From Candidatus Kuenenia stuttgartensis (lineage in GTDB: Bacteria > Planctomycetota > Planctomycetia > Isosphaerales > Isosphaeraceae), in NCBI GenBank assembly GCA_945874095.1, contig CAMCFM010000265.1, positions 1-6,565 on the forward strand: a DNA stretch of 6,565 bases, in the 5' to 3' direction. The position numbers were made by a program, and so were the translations under genes. The notes under the pieces are model-generated. The model searched no databases. It was not told where the DNA came from and saw nothing but the letters and a program-made list of their open reading frames with translations. This document shows positions 1 through 6,510 of this stretch, piece after piece. Numbering within the stretch: position 1 is the stretch's first letter; each line of letters begins with the position of its first letter.

Positions 1-39
1 CATCAACCAGACCCATTGAAAGAAAAAGACCATAGCAAC

Positions 40-597
40 ATGAATTCCTCTGAAATCGTCAGCCAGATTTTTGCATTATACTATGAGCGCGGTCATCAGA
101 CTTATGGCGAAGACGTAACGGAGTCGCAGCACGCTCTCCAGTGCGCCACATTTGCCCGCCAGAATGGCGAAATTCCTGCCATTGTCGCCGCCTGCCTGCT
201 CCACGATTATGGACATCTGGTGCATGATCTGGGCGAAAATATTGCCGATCAAGGTGTGGATGCCCACCATGAAACCCTCGGTGCGAATCGTTTGAGAAAG
301 CTGTTTAAACCCGATGTAGTTGAGCCTGTCCGATTGCATGTGGCCGCCAAGCGTTATTTATGCTGGAAAGAATCTGGTTATTACGATAGTCTCTCAGAAG
401 CCTCTCAACAAAGCCTGGGGCTTCAGGGAGGCCCTATGACCAATGAAGAAGGCCGCCAGTTTGAAGCACATCCATTCTATCAATCGGCAGTGATTTTACG
501 TAAATACGACGACATGGGCAAAGTCACCGACATGAAAACGCTGGATTTCGAAGACTTTCGCACTGACCTCGAACCATTCGTAATCACCCAGAACTAA
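40..597 (+). CDS. PhnZ-like HD-domain di-iron oxygenase (phosphonate-degradation-associated HD protein)
   Basis: Probable soluble cytoplasmic HD-fold oxygenase that cleaves the C-P bond of a 1-hydroxylated alkylphosphonate; characterised PhnZ converts 2-amino-1-hydroxyethylphosphonate to glycine and phosphate. Counting from the ATG at 40 (185 aa), the six expected metal ligands are present in order: H31 in QHALQCA, H55-D56 in LLHDYGH, H76/H77 in AHHE, H100 in HVAAKRYL and D157 in KYDDMGK. K104 and the QGGPM stretch (about 129-133) match the substrate-pocket segments of PhnZ. Length is normal for the family. The oddity is the N-terminal motif: PhnZ has Tyr-x-x-Glu, but here it reads T-Y-G-E, so Tyr is one residue out of register. 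I chose ATG 40 because its N-terminal length fits PhnZ; TTG 16 is an in-frame alternative (193 aa), and the frame is open to the window edge. The gene ends 4 bases before the transporter gene, so the two are probably cotranscribed. The family is confident; the exact substrate is unknown. Confidence 0.88.
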   Translation: MNSSEIVSQIFALYYERGHQTYGEDVTESQHALQCATFARQNGEIPAIVAACLLHDYGHLVHDLGENIADQGVDAHHETLGANRLRKLFKPDVVEPVRLHVAAKRYLCWKESGYYDSLSEASQQSLGLQGGPMTNEEGRQFEAHPFYQSAVILRKYDDMGKVTDMKTLDFEDFRTDLEPFVITQN

Positions 598-601
598 TTC
601 C

Positions 602-1897
602 ATGAATTCGCCAATTGCATCATCAGAAATACATCCTGAAAACCATCCCATTCCAGCCAGATGGCTGCCAGTCTGGTCGGTCGTGGCCGCTTTTGGCACG
701 TATTTCTGTATGTATGCATTTCGCAAGCCATTCACCGCCGCAGGCTTTGAAGGCATGACCTATAGTGGACTCGGATTTAAAACCATCCTGGTCACATCCC
801 AGGTCTTCGGCTATATGATCTCGAAGTTTATTGGCGTAAAAGTCGTTTCCGAATTGAATCCAGAGCATCGTTCCAGAGGAATTCTCGCCTTGATTCTGGC
901 TGCACAACTCTCCCTGATTTTATTCGCTGTCATACCTGCACCTTATAATGCAATCATGCTGTTTTTCAATGGATTAAGTCTCGGGATGGTCTTTGGCCTG
1001 GTCGTTGGTTTTCTCGAAGGTCGGCGCAATACGGAAGCCCTCACCGCTGGCCTCTGCGCCAGCTTTATTCTGGCCGATGGAATGACCAAATCCGTGGGTG
1101 GATATTTAATGAAAATGGGTGTCGATCAAATCTCAATGCCCGCCGTGGCTGGATTGATATTTCTGGTTCCCGTCTTTTTCTTCGTCTGGATGCTCTCGAA
1201 AATTCCTGCTCCATCCGCTGAAGATCAAAAAGCTCGCAACCATCGCCCTCCAATGAATCGCAATGATCGCCGTGAATTCTTCCGGAAATATTCTGCCGGC
1301 CTCATTCCGCTCATGATTTGCTACCTCCTGATCACCGTCCTGCGCAGCATCAGAGCCGATTTCGCAACAGAATTATGGAAAGATCTGGGCACCACTGGAC
1401 AACCCTCTGTCTTCACTCGCTCTGAATTCTATGTCACCCTGTTTGTCATGCTCTCAAGCGGTCTTTTCATTTTAATTCAAAACAACCGGTTAGCATTTTT
1501 TCTCGCGCTTGCCAATTCCATGATTGGCTCACTACTCATCATCATCGCGACCATCGGCTGGCATCAAGGCCTGATTCGCGATGGTTTCACCCTGATGGTC
1601 CTGCTCGGCCTCGGCTTATATCTGCCATATGTCTCTGTTCATACCACCATCTTCGAACGATTTCTGGCCATGACCCGCGACAAGGGAAATATCGGCTACC
1701 TCATGTATCTGGCCGACGCCTTCGGATATCTCGGTTATGTGGCTGTCATGATCTGCCGCAATTATTTCGGCCCGCCCAACCAACTCCTGAATTTCTTTTT
1801 AATCACCTGTATCGTTCTAGGAGCAATATCGCTGCTCTGTCTTGCCATTTCGATGATCGCCTTCCGCAAAATCAAAGTCGTTCCAGCTCCGGTTTAA
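602..1897 (+). CDS. DUF5690-type MFS transporter, GlpT/UhpT (organophosphate antiporter)-like
   Basis: Inner-membrane protein of 431 aa with about 12 hydrophobic helices. A hydrophilic basic loop at roughly 200-232 separates the two six-helix halves, as in the major facilitator superfamily. It resembles DUF5690 proteins, which have no established substrate. Compared from memory with E. coli GlpT, several landmarks line up: YAFRKPF (R41, K42) with the TM1 RK pair around R45; SKFIG (K75) with SKFIMG around K80; TKSVGG (K163) with HNVGG around H165; VLRSIRADF (R248) with LLRYGILDW around R269. GLYLPYVSVH and FGYLGY near 338-378 match the GlpT TM10-TM11 region. These basic residues bind phosphate in GlpT, so I infer a phosphorylated or phosphonate substrate, perhaps the one degraded by the upstream HD protein. 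The ATG lies 4 bases after the upstream stop with no clear Shine-Dalgarno, which suggests translational coupling. Sugar-phosphate or another anion remains possible. Confidence 0.87.
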   Translation: MNSPIASSEIHPENHPIPARWLPVWSVVAAFGTYFCMYAFRKPFTAAGFEGMTYSGLGFKTILVTSQVFGYMISKFIGVKVVSELNPEHRSRGILALILAAQLSLILFAVIPAPYNAIMLFFNGLSLGMVFGLVVGFLEGRRNTEALTAGLCASFILADGMTKSVGGYLMKMGVDQISMPAVAGLIFLVPVFFFVWMLSKIPAPSAEDQKARNHRPPMNRNDRREFFRKYSAGLIPLMICYLLITVLRSIRADFATELWKDLGTTGQPSVFTRSEFYVTLFVMLSSGLFILIQNNRLAFFLALANSMIGSLLIIIATIGWHQGLIRDGFTLMVLLGLGLYLPYVSVHTTIFERFLAMTRDKGNIGYLMYLADAFGYLGYVAVMICRNYFGPPNQLLNFFLITCIVLGAISLLCLAISMIAFRKIKVVPAPV

Positions 1898-2016
1898 CAA
1901 AGCATCTCAAAAATATTCCCGATCAACTCAATTGCCTCGTCTAATGTTTTATGCGATATTAAGTTTGCCCGCATCCACAACCCACTCAAATTCTCGCGAC
2001 AACACTGATAACGACC
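1894..2016 (-). pseudogene. Possible 3' remnant of a minus-strand PLP-enzyme gene
   Basis: The 119-base gap between the DUF5690 gene and cstA is open on the minus strand. It reads as a plausible C-terminal helix containing SGLWMRANLISH and then KTLDEAIELIGNIFEML, ending at a TAA that overlaps the stop of the DUF5690 gene in a shared TTAA. The RAN...T..EAIEL pattern recalls the end of class V PLP-dependent aminotransferases and cysteine desulfurases (RASxxxYNTxEEID). The frame continues antisense into cstA, but only the intergenic part looks protein-like, so any real gene here would be truncated. A stop-free run of about 40 codons arises easily by chance, so this call is weak. The same gap could instead just hold the cstA promoter; I see no convincing promoter match in it. 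Confidence 0.2.
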
Positions 2017-4122
2017 ATGAATCAACCTGCCCACGCTTTCTGGATCATGATCGGCGCACTGGCTGTCCTCTCCATTGCCTTCCGCTTCTATAGCCGATTC
2101 CTGGCCGTCAGAGTGGCCGGCCTCGACGGCTCGCGAGTCACCCCCGCCCACGAACTCAACGACGGCCAAAATTATCACCCCACCAACAGATGGGTCCTCT
2201 TCGGCCACCACTTCGCCGCAATCTCAGGTGCAGGCCCTCTGATTGGCCCCGTTCTGGCCATCCAGTTCGGCTATCTCCCAGGCCTCATCTGGCTCCTCGT
2301 CGGAGTCTGTCTGGCCGGTGCCGTGCAGGATTTCATGGTCCTCTTCGTCTCCACCCGCCGCAAGGGCCGCAGCCTGGCCGGTATCGCCCTCGACGAACTT
2401 GGCCCCACCGCCGGTCTGGCCACCGCTCTGGCCATTCTTTATATCATTGTCATTGCATTGGCCGGCCTCGGCATTGTGGTCGTGAAAGCTCTTGGTGGTG
2501 AAGAGGTTAAGATGAAGGCTGGAACTCAGATTGTCATGCCTGCCGACAATAATCAAATCAACAAAACCATCCAGCCCGGCGTCGCCAAAATTTACGAAAT
2601 TCCGCCCGGCAGCCGCTATCAATACGCACCCGGCGAGGAAATGGTCTTTAATGAAGGCTATCAACTGGCCGTTCCTGCTGCCTCTGCCCTCGAATCCTCC
2701 AAAGAAGGCAAAGGCCTGACCCTGCCTGAAGGGGCCCGGCGGCTGGTTCCAGGCTCAAGCTGGGGCACTTTCACTATCGCCTGTACCGTTCCGATTGCAT
2801 TATTTGTCGGCCTTTATATGTACAAAATCCGCAAGGGCAAAGTGGTTGAAGCCTCGATTGCCGGGGCCGTTGCCGTTCTGGGCGTAACTGTTGCCGGCGC
2901 ATGGATTCCCGGGAGCTCTCTGGAAACCTATTTCTCGCTCTCCCGCAACCAGACCATCACCGCCATTGCCGGCTACGGGTTCATCGCCAGCGTCCTTCCT
3001 GTATGGCTATTGCTCTGCCCTCGCGACTATCTTTCGAGCTTCCTGAAGATCGGCACCATTGCATTATTGGTCGTCGGCGTATTGGTCGCAAATCCAGTGC
3101 TTCAGGCTCCACCCATCAACTCCCAGTTCGCCAATGGTGGAGGCCCTTATTTCGACGGCCCGATTTTCCCTTATGTCTTCATTTGCATTATGTGCGGAGC
3201 CATTTCCGGCTTCCACGCATTGGTCAGCTCGGGCACCACTCCGAAGATGGTCGGCAATGAGCTTGATATTCGCATGATCGGCTATGGATCCATGTTGATT
3301 GAAGGCCTGGTGGGCATCGTGGCCCTGATCGCAGCCGCCAGCCTGCCTTCATCCATGTATTATGATATCAACATTGATCTGGCCAAACGGCCCCAATATA
3401 CCAACGCCCTCGCCGCTCTCGGCGTAGACCCTCACGGAGACCACGGCGGCGAGCTTGTGGCCATGGAAAAAGAGGTTCAGGAATCGCTCCACGGCCGCAC
3501 CGGCGGGGCCGTGACTCTGGCTGTGGGAATGGCACGCATTTTCGACAGTGCGTTGCCGGGTCAGGGCTGGCTGATGAAATACTGGTATCACTTCGCCATT
3601 ATGTTCGAGGCCCTGTTCATTCTGACCACCATTGACACCGGCACGCGCATCGGCCGATTCCTTCTGCAAGAGCTACTGGGCCGAATCTATAAGCCCTTGG
3701 GCGACCTTGACTGGCTCCCGGCGTCGATCCTCTCCACAGGCCTGATCGTCGTGGCCTGGTCGGGCTTCATCTGGTCCGGATCCGTCGAATCCATCTGGCC
3801 CATGTTCGGCATGGCGAATCAATTACTGGCCGTGGTTGCATTATGCCTGGTCACCACCTATCTGATCAATCACGGCAAGGCCCGATTCGCACCTGTCACG
3901 CTTCTCCCGATGCTTTTCGTGCTCACCACCACCACCACAGCAGGCTATTCCGAAATCACCGGCAAATTCTGGGGCATGATCAAGGCTGGTTCGGTGGTGA
4001 AGGGTTATTTAAATATCGGCCTGACATTTTTCGTCATGACCTGCGTGGGAATTATCCTGGTGATCGCCATCAAGCGTTGGCTGGCAGTGCTCTCAGGGCG
4101 AGTGGCGGTGAAGGTGGAGTGA
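2017..4122 (+). CDS. cstA: CstA-family carbon starvation transporter (pyruvate/peptide uptake)
   Basis: Integral inner-membrane transporter; E. coli CstA takes up peptides and pyruvate when preferred carbon is short. The 701-aa protein carries the family hallmarks: VLFGHHFAAISGAGPLIGP (60-78), GAVQDFMVLFVSTRR (101-115), PVWLLLCPRDYLSSFLKIG (328-346), SGFHALVSSGTTPKM (397-411), GGAVTLAVGMA (496-506), YHFAIMFEALFILTTIDTG (524-542) and a late MFGMANQLLA (596-605). Relative to E. coli it lacks the first N-terminal helix and most of the C-terminal tail, but has about 88 extra hydrophilic residues (160-247) between VVKAL and SWGTF, so total length is unchanged. ATG 2017 fits because HAFWIMIG aligns with the second E. 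coli helix; no Shine-Dalgarno is evident. No YbdD-type small partner gene follows. It lies 119 bases after the DUF5690 gene on the same strand, so it may have its own promoter. The family is very secure; the substrate is inferred. Confidence 0.95.
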   Translation: MNQPAHAFWIMIGALAVLSIAFRFYSRFLAVRVAGLDGSRVTPAHELNDGQNYHPTNRWVLFGHHFAAISGAGPLIGPVLAIQFGYLPGLIWLLVGVCLAGAVQDFMVLFVSTRRKGRSLAGIALDELGPTAGLATALAILYIIVIALAGLGIVVVKALGGEEVKMKAGTQIVMPADNNQINKTIQPGVAKIYEIPPGSRYQYAPGEEMVFNEGYQLAVPAASALESSKEGKGLTLPEGARRLVPGSSWGTFTIACTVPIALFVGLYMYKIRKGKVVEASIAGAVAVLGVTVAGAWIPGSSLETYFSLSRNQTITAIAGYGFIASVLPVWLLLCPRDYLSSFLKIGTIALLVVGVLVANPVLQAPPINSQFANGGGPYFDGPIFPYVFICIMCGAISGFHALVSSGTTPKMVGNELDIRMIGYGSMLIEGLVGIVALIAAASLPSSMYYDINIDLAKRPQYTNALAALGVDPHGDHGGELVAMEKEVQESLHGRTGGAVTLAVGMARIFDSALPGQGWLMKYWYHFAIMFEALFILTTIDTGTRIGRFLLQELLGRIYKPLGDLDWLPASILSTGLIVVAWSGFIWSGSVESIWPMFGMANQLLAVVALCLVTTYLINHGKARFAPVTLLPMLFVLTTTTTAGYSEITGKFWGMIKAGSVVKGYLNIGLTFFVMTCVGIILVIAIKRWLAVLSGRVAVKVE

Positions 4123-4149
4123 GAGATATTAACCTTGAAAAATCTCTAC

Positions 4150-4263
4150 ATGACAGAAGCCGACATCACTGACCTCAAGCTCATCCAGCAAGCCATCAAC
4201 ATGAACAAGCCTTATATCCCAAAGTCTAAAATCCCGCTCGGAAAGCATATCCTCGACAATTGA
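4150..4263 (+). CDS. Small hypothetical ORF (37 aa), doubtful
   Basis: A short reading frame between the convergent cstA and SDR genes. The predicted peptide begins MTEADITDLKLIQQAINM and continues with IPKSKIPLGKHILDN; it is hydrophilic, with a likely helix in the first half and a Pro/Lys-rich second half, and no membrane segment or known motif. It is in the same frame as cstA, starting 27 bases after the cstA stop. TTG 4135 is an in-frame alternative start, with GGAG at 4115-4118 rather far upstream. The acidic helix followed by IP recalls short planctomycete proteins that I cannot name, but this is only an impression. It could be a real small protein, a decayed gene start, or chance. Confidence 0.27.
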   Translation: MTEADITDLKLIQQAINMNKPYIPKSKIPLGKHILDN

Positions 4264-4272
4264 CATCAATTG
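4257..4272. repeat. Perfect 7-bp inverted repeat in the convergent intergenic gap
   Basis: CAATTGA is followed by two bases and then its exact reverse complement TCAATTG. It overlaps the stop of the doubtful 37-codon ORF and sits 18 bases before the end of the SDR gene. The 2-base spacer and AT-rich arms without a flanking T-run argue against an intrinsic terminator. A dimeric protein-binding site is possible but would be oddly placed between two gene 3' ends. It may be chance. Confidence 0.4.
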
Positions 4273-4290
4273 CAGATATCCTAAACTGGC

Positions 4291-5100
4291 TTAACAGTGC
4301 ATCACAAATCCTCCGTCCACATTGATTGTCTGACCTGTCACATTACCCGCCCGTTCTGACGACAGAAATACAATCATCGAAGCAATGTCTTCCGGCGTCT
4401 GCCATCTGCCTAATGGCACCACGCTCTTGATCTTCCGCTCAGCCCATTCATCATAACTGATCCTTTCCGACTCAGGCGACTGGTCGTTCCACGATTGCCA
4501 TACCGACCGATTCAGTGGCGTTTTTACCATCCCCGGACATACCGAATTCACCCTGATCCCGTGTCCCGCCAAATCTTTGGCCATACATTGCGCAAAATTA
4601 ATATTCGCCGCCTTACTGGCGCTATATGGTGGATCCGTCTGAGACCCCATCTGTCCTGCTACAGAAGCGAGAAAAACAACGCTACCGCTCTTCGATTTCA
4701 TTAAGTGTGGAGTCACCGCATGAGCCACATTCACCATGCCCATAATATTCACCTCCAATGTCCGTTTCCAGTCATCAGGCTTAAGATTCGTAAACGGAAA
4801 CCCGAATTTTGACGACCCAATCGCCGCACAATGAACCACATGTTCCAACCTCTGACTTCGATTAAAATCGCTTTCAGCTGCAGCTCTTACCGATTCAAAT
4901 TCCACCACATCCACCACCTTCCATTTCACTTCAATTCCATAAAGCGTTGCCAGTTCAAGTGCAACCTCTTCCACTCGTGGTGAATTGTCCCACAGGATCA
5001 CCGAACATCCTTCCTGGCAAAATCCATGTGCCGTGGCCAATCCAATCCCACTTGCTCCGCCCGTGATCAACGCTGTATGTCCGCCAAGTCCAAGTTCCAT
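4291..5100 (-). CDS. Classical short-chain dehydrogenase/reductase (SDR)
   Basis: Soluble NAD(P)(H)-dependent oxidoreductase of 269 aa acting on an unidentified alcohol/carbonyl pair. A Rossmann fold is shown by the N-terminal TGGASGIG (13-20). D38 at the end of strand beta-2 suggests preference for NAD(H) over NADP(H). The CAAIG segment (91-95) replaces the usual NNAG. The catalytic tetrad is N118, S146, Y159 and K163 (YSASK). CPGMVKTPL (188-196) and a C-terminal TGQTINVDGG complete the classical pattern. A loop of about 40 residues between the PG motif and PLGRW forms the substrate lid, as in polyol- or sugar-dehydrogenase-type SDRs. I chose ATG 5100 because the glycine motif then lies at the normal distance from the N-terminus; the frame runs open to 5184, but that extension looks non-coding. 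It follows the PHP hydrolase gene on the same strand at 93 bases and converges on cstA. Annotation to a specific substrate is not possible. Confidence 0.93.
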   Translation of the reverse strand: MELGLGGHTALITGGASGIGLATAHGFCQEGCSVILWDNSPRVEEVALELATLYGIEVKWKVVDVVEFESVRAAAESDFNRSQRLEHVVHCAAIGSSKFGFPFTNLKPDDWKRTLEVNIMGMVNVAHAVTPHLMKSKSGSVVFLASVAGQMGSQTDPPYSASKAANINFAQCMAKDLAGHGIRVNSVCPGMVKTPLNRSVWQSWNDQSPESERISYDEWAERKIKSVVPLGRWQTPEDIASMIVFLSSERAGNVTGQTINVDGGFVMHC

Positions 5101-5145
5101 GACTCTTATTTTCCCTTGCTCAAACCGGTCTGGATACGATACGTA

Positions 5146-5174
5146 ATGATATGAACACTTGGTTATAGGACCAA
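5146..5174 (-). promoter_or_regulatory. Candidate sigma-70-like promoter for the SDR gene
   Basis: On the minus strand TTGGTC (5169-5174) is separated by exactly 17 bases from TATCAT (5146-5151), 45 bases before the chosen SDR start codon. The -10 box matches five of six consensus bases, the -35 box only three. It lies in the 93-base gap after the PHP gene. If real, it lets the SDR gene be transcribed separately and supports the start at 5100. Planctomycete promoters are poorly defined, so this is tentative. Confidence 0.25.
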
Positions 5175-5193
5175 CGCATTCCATTCGATTGCA

Positions 5194-6498
5194 TTAATTC
5201 GACTTCTTACCTGTTGCAATCGTCCAACCAACAGGCTGAGTCCATGCCTGAGCCTTCTGCCCTTGATAAGTCGGCTTTTCAGGAGCCTTTGATGACTCCA
5301 CAACCGCTCTCACATAAAGCTCCTCACCTGTCAGTTTATATGTCGCCTTCGTGCCCTCCACCGTCGACAATACCCGTCCCACGTCTTTGGAATATCGCTG
5401 GGTCACCCCCATTAAAACCTTCCCAGACTCATCTTTGACAGGCTCGCGGGCTGCATCATAGCCCTTCATGGTTCCAATAAACCGGGTTGTATATTTTGCA
5501 TCCTTTTCAGGCTCAATCTCCAGTTCCAATGTTCTCGATTCTGCTGAAAATTGCAACTCTTTTAATGTCACGCCCGTCGAGGCATAAAAATCGCCTGCCT
5601 CAATGGCATGAATCATCGACTCTGGAGTCAAATATCGCGATCTCACCATCATCCAGCCACGTCCCACCGAATTATTCTTCCCAAAAAAGCTGTGGGAATC
5701 GTCAGCAGCAAGTGCCCTGGGCGGCGGCTGTTGCATCTCTCCAATTCGAATGGTGCAGATAATATCCCACATTCGCTCCACGCCAACGTGCGTTTTATCG
5801 CCCATCTGATTCACCCCACCGTGCCCGCTGGCCACCTCAAAATATCGCTCGCGAACAACGGTCGCCATATCCTCGGCGGTCATTGCATAGCCTGTATTTG
5901 GGTGAATATGGTGGGCCAATATCGGACGACCCAGCCGCTTGGCTTGCTCCTCGACGGCCTCGAGGTTTCGGTCCATCGCCTCCCGGGCCGTTTTTCCGCC
6001 CTGAGGCTTGATCAATTCCTGCAGATTTGTCGCAATATAATGAATCTGACGGCCCTCTGCCCGGTCGGTGATCTCCTCGCCCTGAATCATCAGAAACTCA
6101 CCAGCCCGTTCCAGATGATGACGAAACTCACCCAGAGGCTTCAAACGCACCTGAAGGTCGTCCTTCTCGATTCGGGTCTCGACCCATTCCGCTCCAAACC
6201 GCTTGCGATAAGCCGCCAGACCATCTTGACCAGACCTTTTATTCGCCGCCGCAACGCTCATCCAGCGCGGCCCCTGGCTCAGCACGTTATGTTCTGAAAG
6301 CACCAGAAAGTGATAACCTCGCTGGAGGTATCGGTCGGCCACCATTTCAGGATAATCATCGCCATCGCTCCAGAGCGAGTGGGCATGCAGGTTCCCTTTA
6401 AACCACTTGGGGCGAGCCAAATCGTCTTGAGCCTCCACAAGCGAACCAGCGACTGCTCCAAGGCTTGCAATCAAAACGAGCGAAATCGCAAAACGCAT
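5194..6498 (-). CDS. Secreted PHP-family metallohydrolase (CehA/PHP-like)
   Basis: Probable exported metal-dependent hydrolase of 434 aa. The first 23 residues form a signal peptide (MRFAIS then a hydrophobic LVLIASLGAVAG core, with a possible VEA|Q cleavage). The PHP core follows: GNLHAHSLWSDG (H38, H40, D45), LSEHN (E69, H70), QGEEIT (E141, E142), an AHHIHPN metal segment (H196, H197, H199), a GHGG segment near 225-228, and AADDSHSF (D266, D267, H269). These are the ligands expected for a polynuclear PHP site, so it should be active. Residues from about 300 begin with DFYASTGV and form a beta-rich C-terminal domain of unknown role. PHP enzymes mostly cleave phosphoesters; related CehA-type enzymes cleave carbamate esters, so the substrate is open. 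The start is supported by GAGG 8 bases upstream. It is the first gene of a same-strand pair with the SDR gene. Its periplasmic location would suit nutrient scavenging. Confidence 0.9.
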   Translation of the reverse strand: MRFAISLVLIASLGAVAGSLVEAQDDLARPKWFKGNLHAHSLWSDGDDYPEMVADRYLQRGYHFLVLSEHNVLSQGPRWMSVAAANKRSGQDGLAAYRKRFGAEWVETRIEKDDLQVRLKPLGEFRHHLERAGEFLMIQGEEITDRAEGRQIHYIATNLQELIKPQGGKTAREAMDRNLEAVEEQAKRLGRPILAHHIHPNTGYAMTAEDMATVVRERYFEVASGHGGVNQMGDKTHVGVERMWDIICTIRIGEMQQPPPRALAADDSHSFFGKNNSVGRGWMMVRSRYLTPESMIHAIEAGDFYASTGVTLKELQFSAESRTLELEIEPEKDAKYTTRFIGTMKGYDAAREPVKDESGKVLMGVTQRYSKDVGRVLSTVEGTKATYKLTGEELYVRAVVESSKAPEKPTYQGQKAQAWTQPVGWTIATGKKSN

Positions 6499-6506
6499 GG
6501 TAGAGA

Positions 6507-6510
6507 CCTC
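6507..6510 (-). promoter_or_regulatory. Ribosome binding site of the PHP hydrolase gene
   Basis: GAGG on the minus strand lies 8 bases before the ATG at 6498 and fixes that start, which also gives a clean signal peptide. It is the only clear Shine-Dalgarno next to a start in this window. The remaining upstream bases to the window end (6511-6565) show no promoter I can support. Confidence 0.55.

Noticed and set aside
16..39. TTG 16 as the start of the PhnZ-like gene
   Set aside because: It adds only KEKDHSN-type residues with no family match; ATG 40 fits PhnZ N-terminal length better. It is kept as an alternative because the frame is open to the window edge.
2224..2664. A 146-codon minus-strand ORF opposite cstA
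   Set aside because: It is antisense to highly conserved CstA motifs and reads as composition-driven shadow sequence.
4123..4290. Intrinsic terminator between the convergent cstA and SDR genes
   Set aside because: No GC-rich hairpin followed by a T-run on either strand; the only dyad (4257-4272) has a 2-base loop and AT-rich arms.
5101..5184. N-terminal extension of the SDR gene by 28 codons to ATG 5184
   Set aside because: The extra residues match no SDR feature, would push the TGGASGIG motif abnormally far in, and overlap a candidate promoter; ATG 5100 gives the normal layout.
5608..6297. A 229-codon plus-strand ORF opposite the PHP hydrolase gene
   Set aside because: Its translation is low-complexity with no recognisable motif, and it lies wholly antisense to a gene with a signal peptide and a full metal-site motif set.
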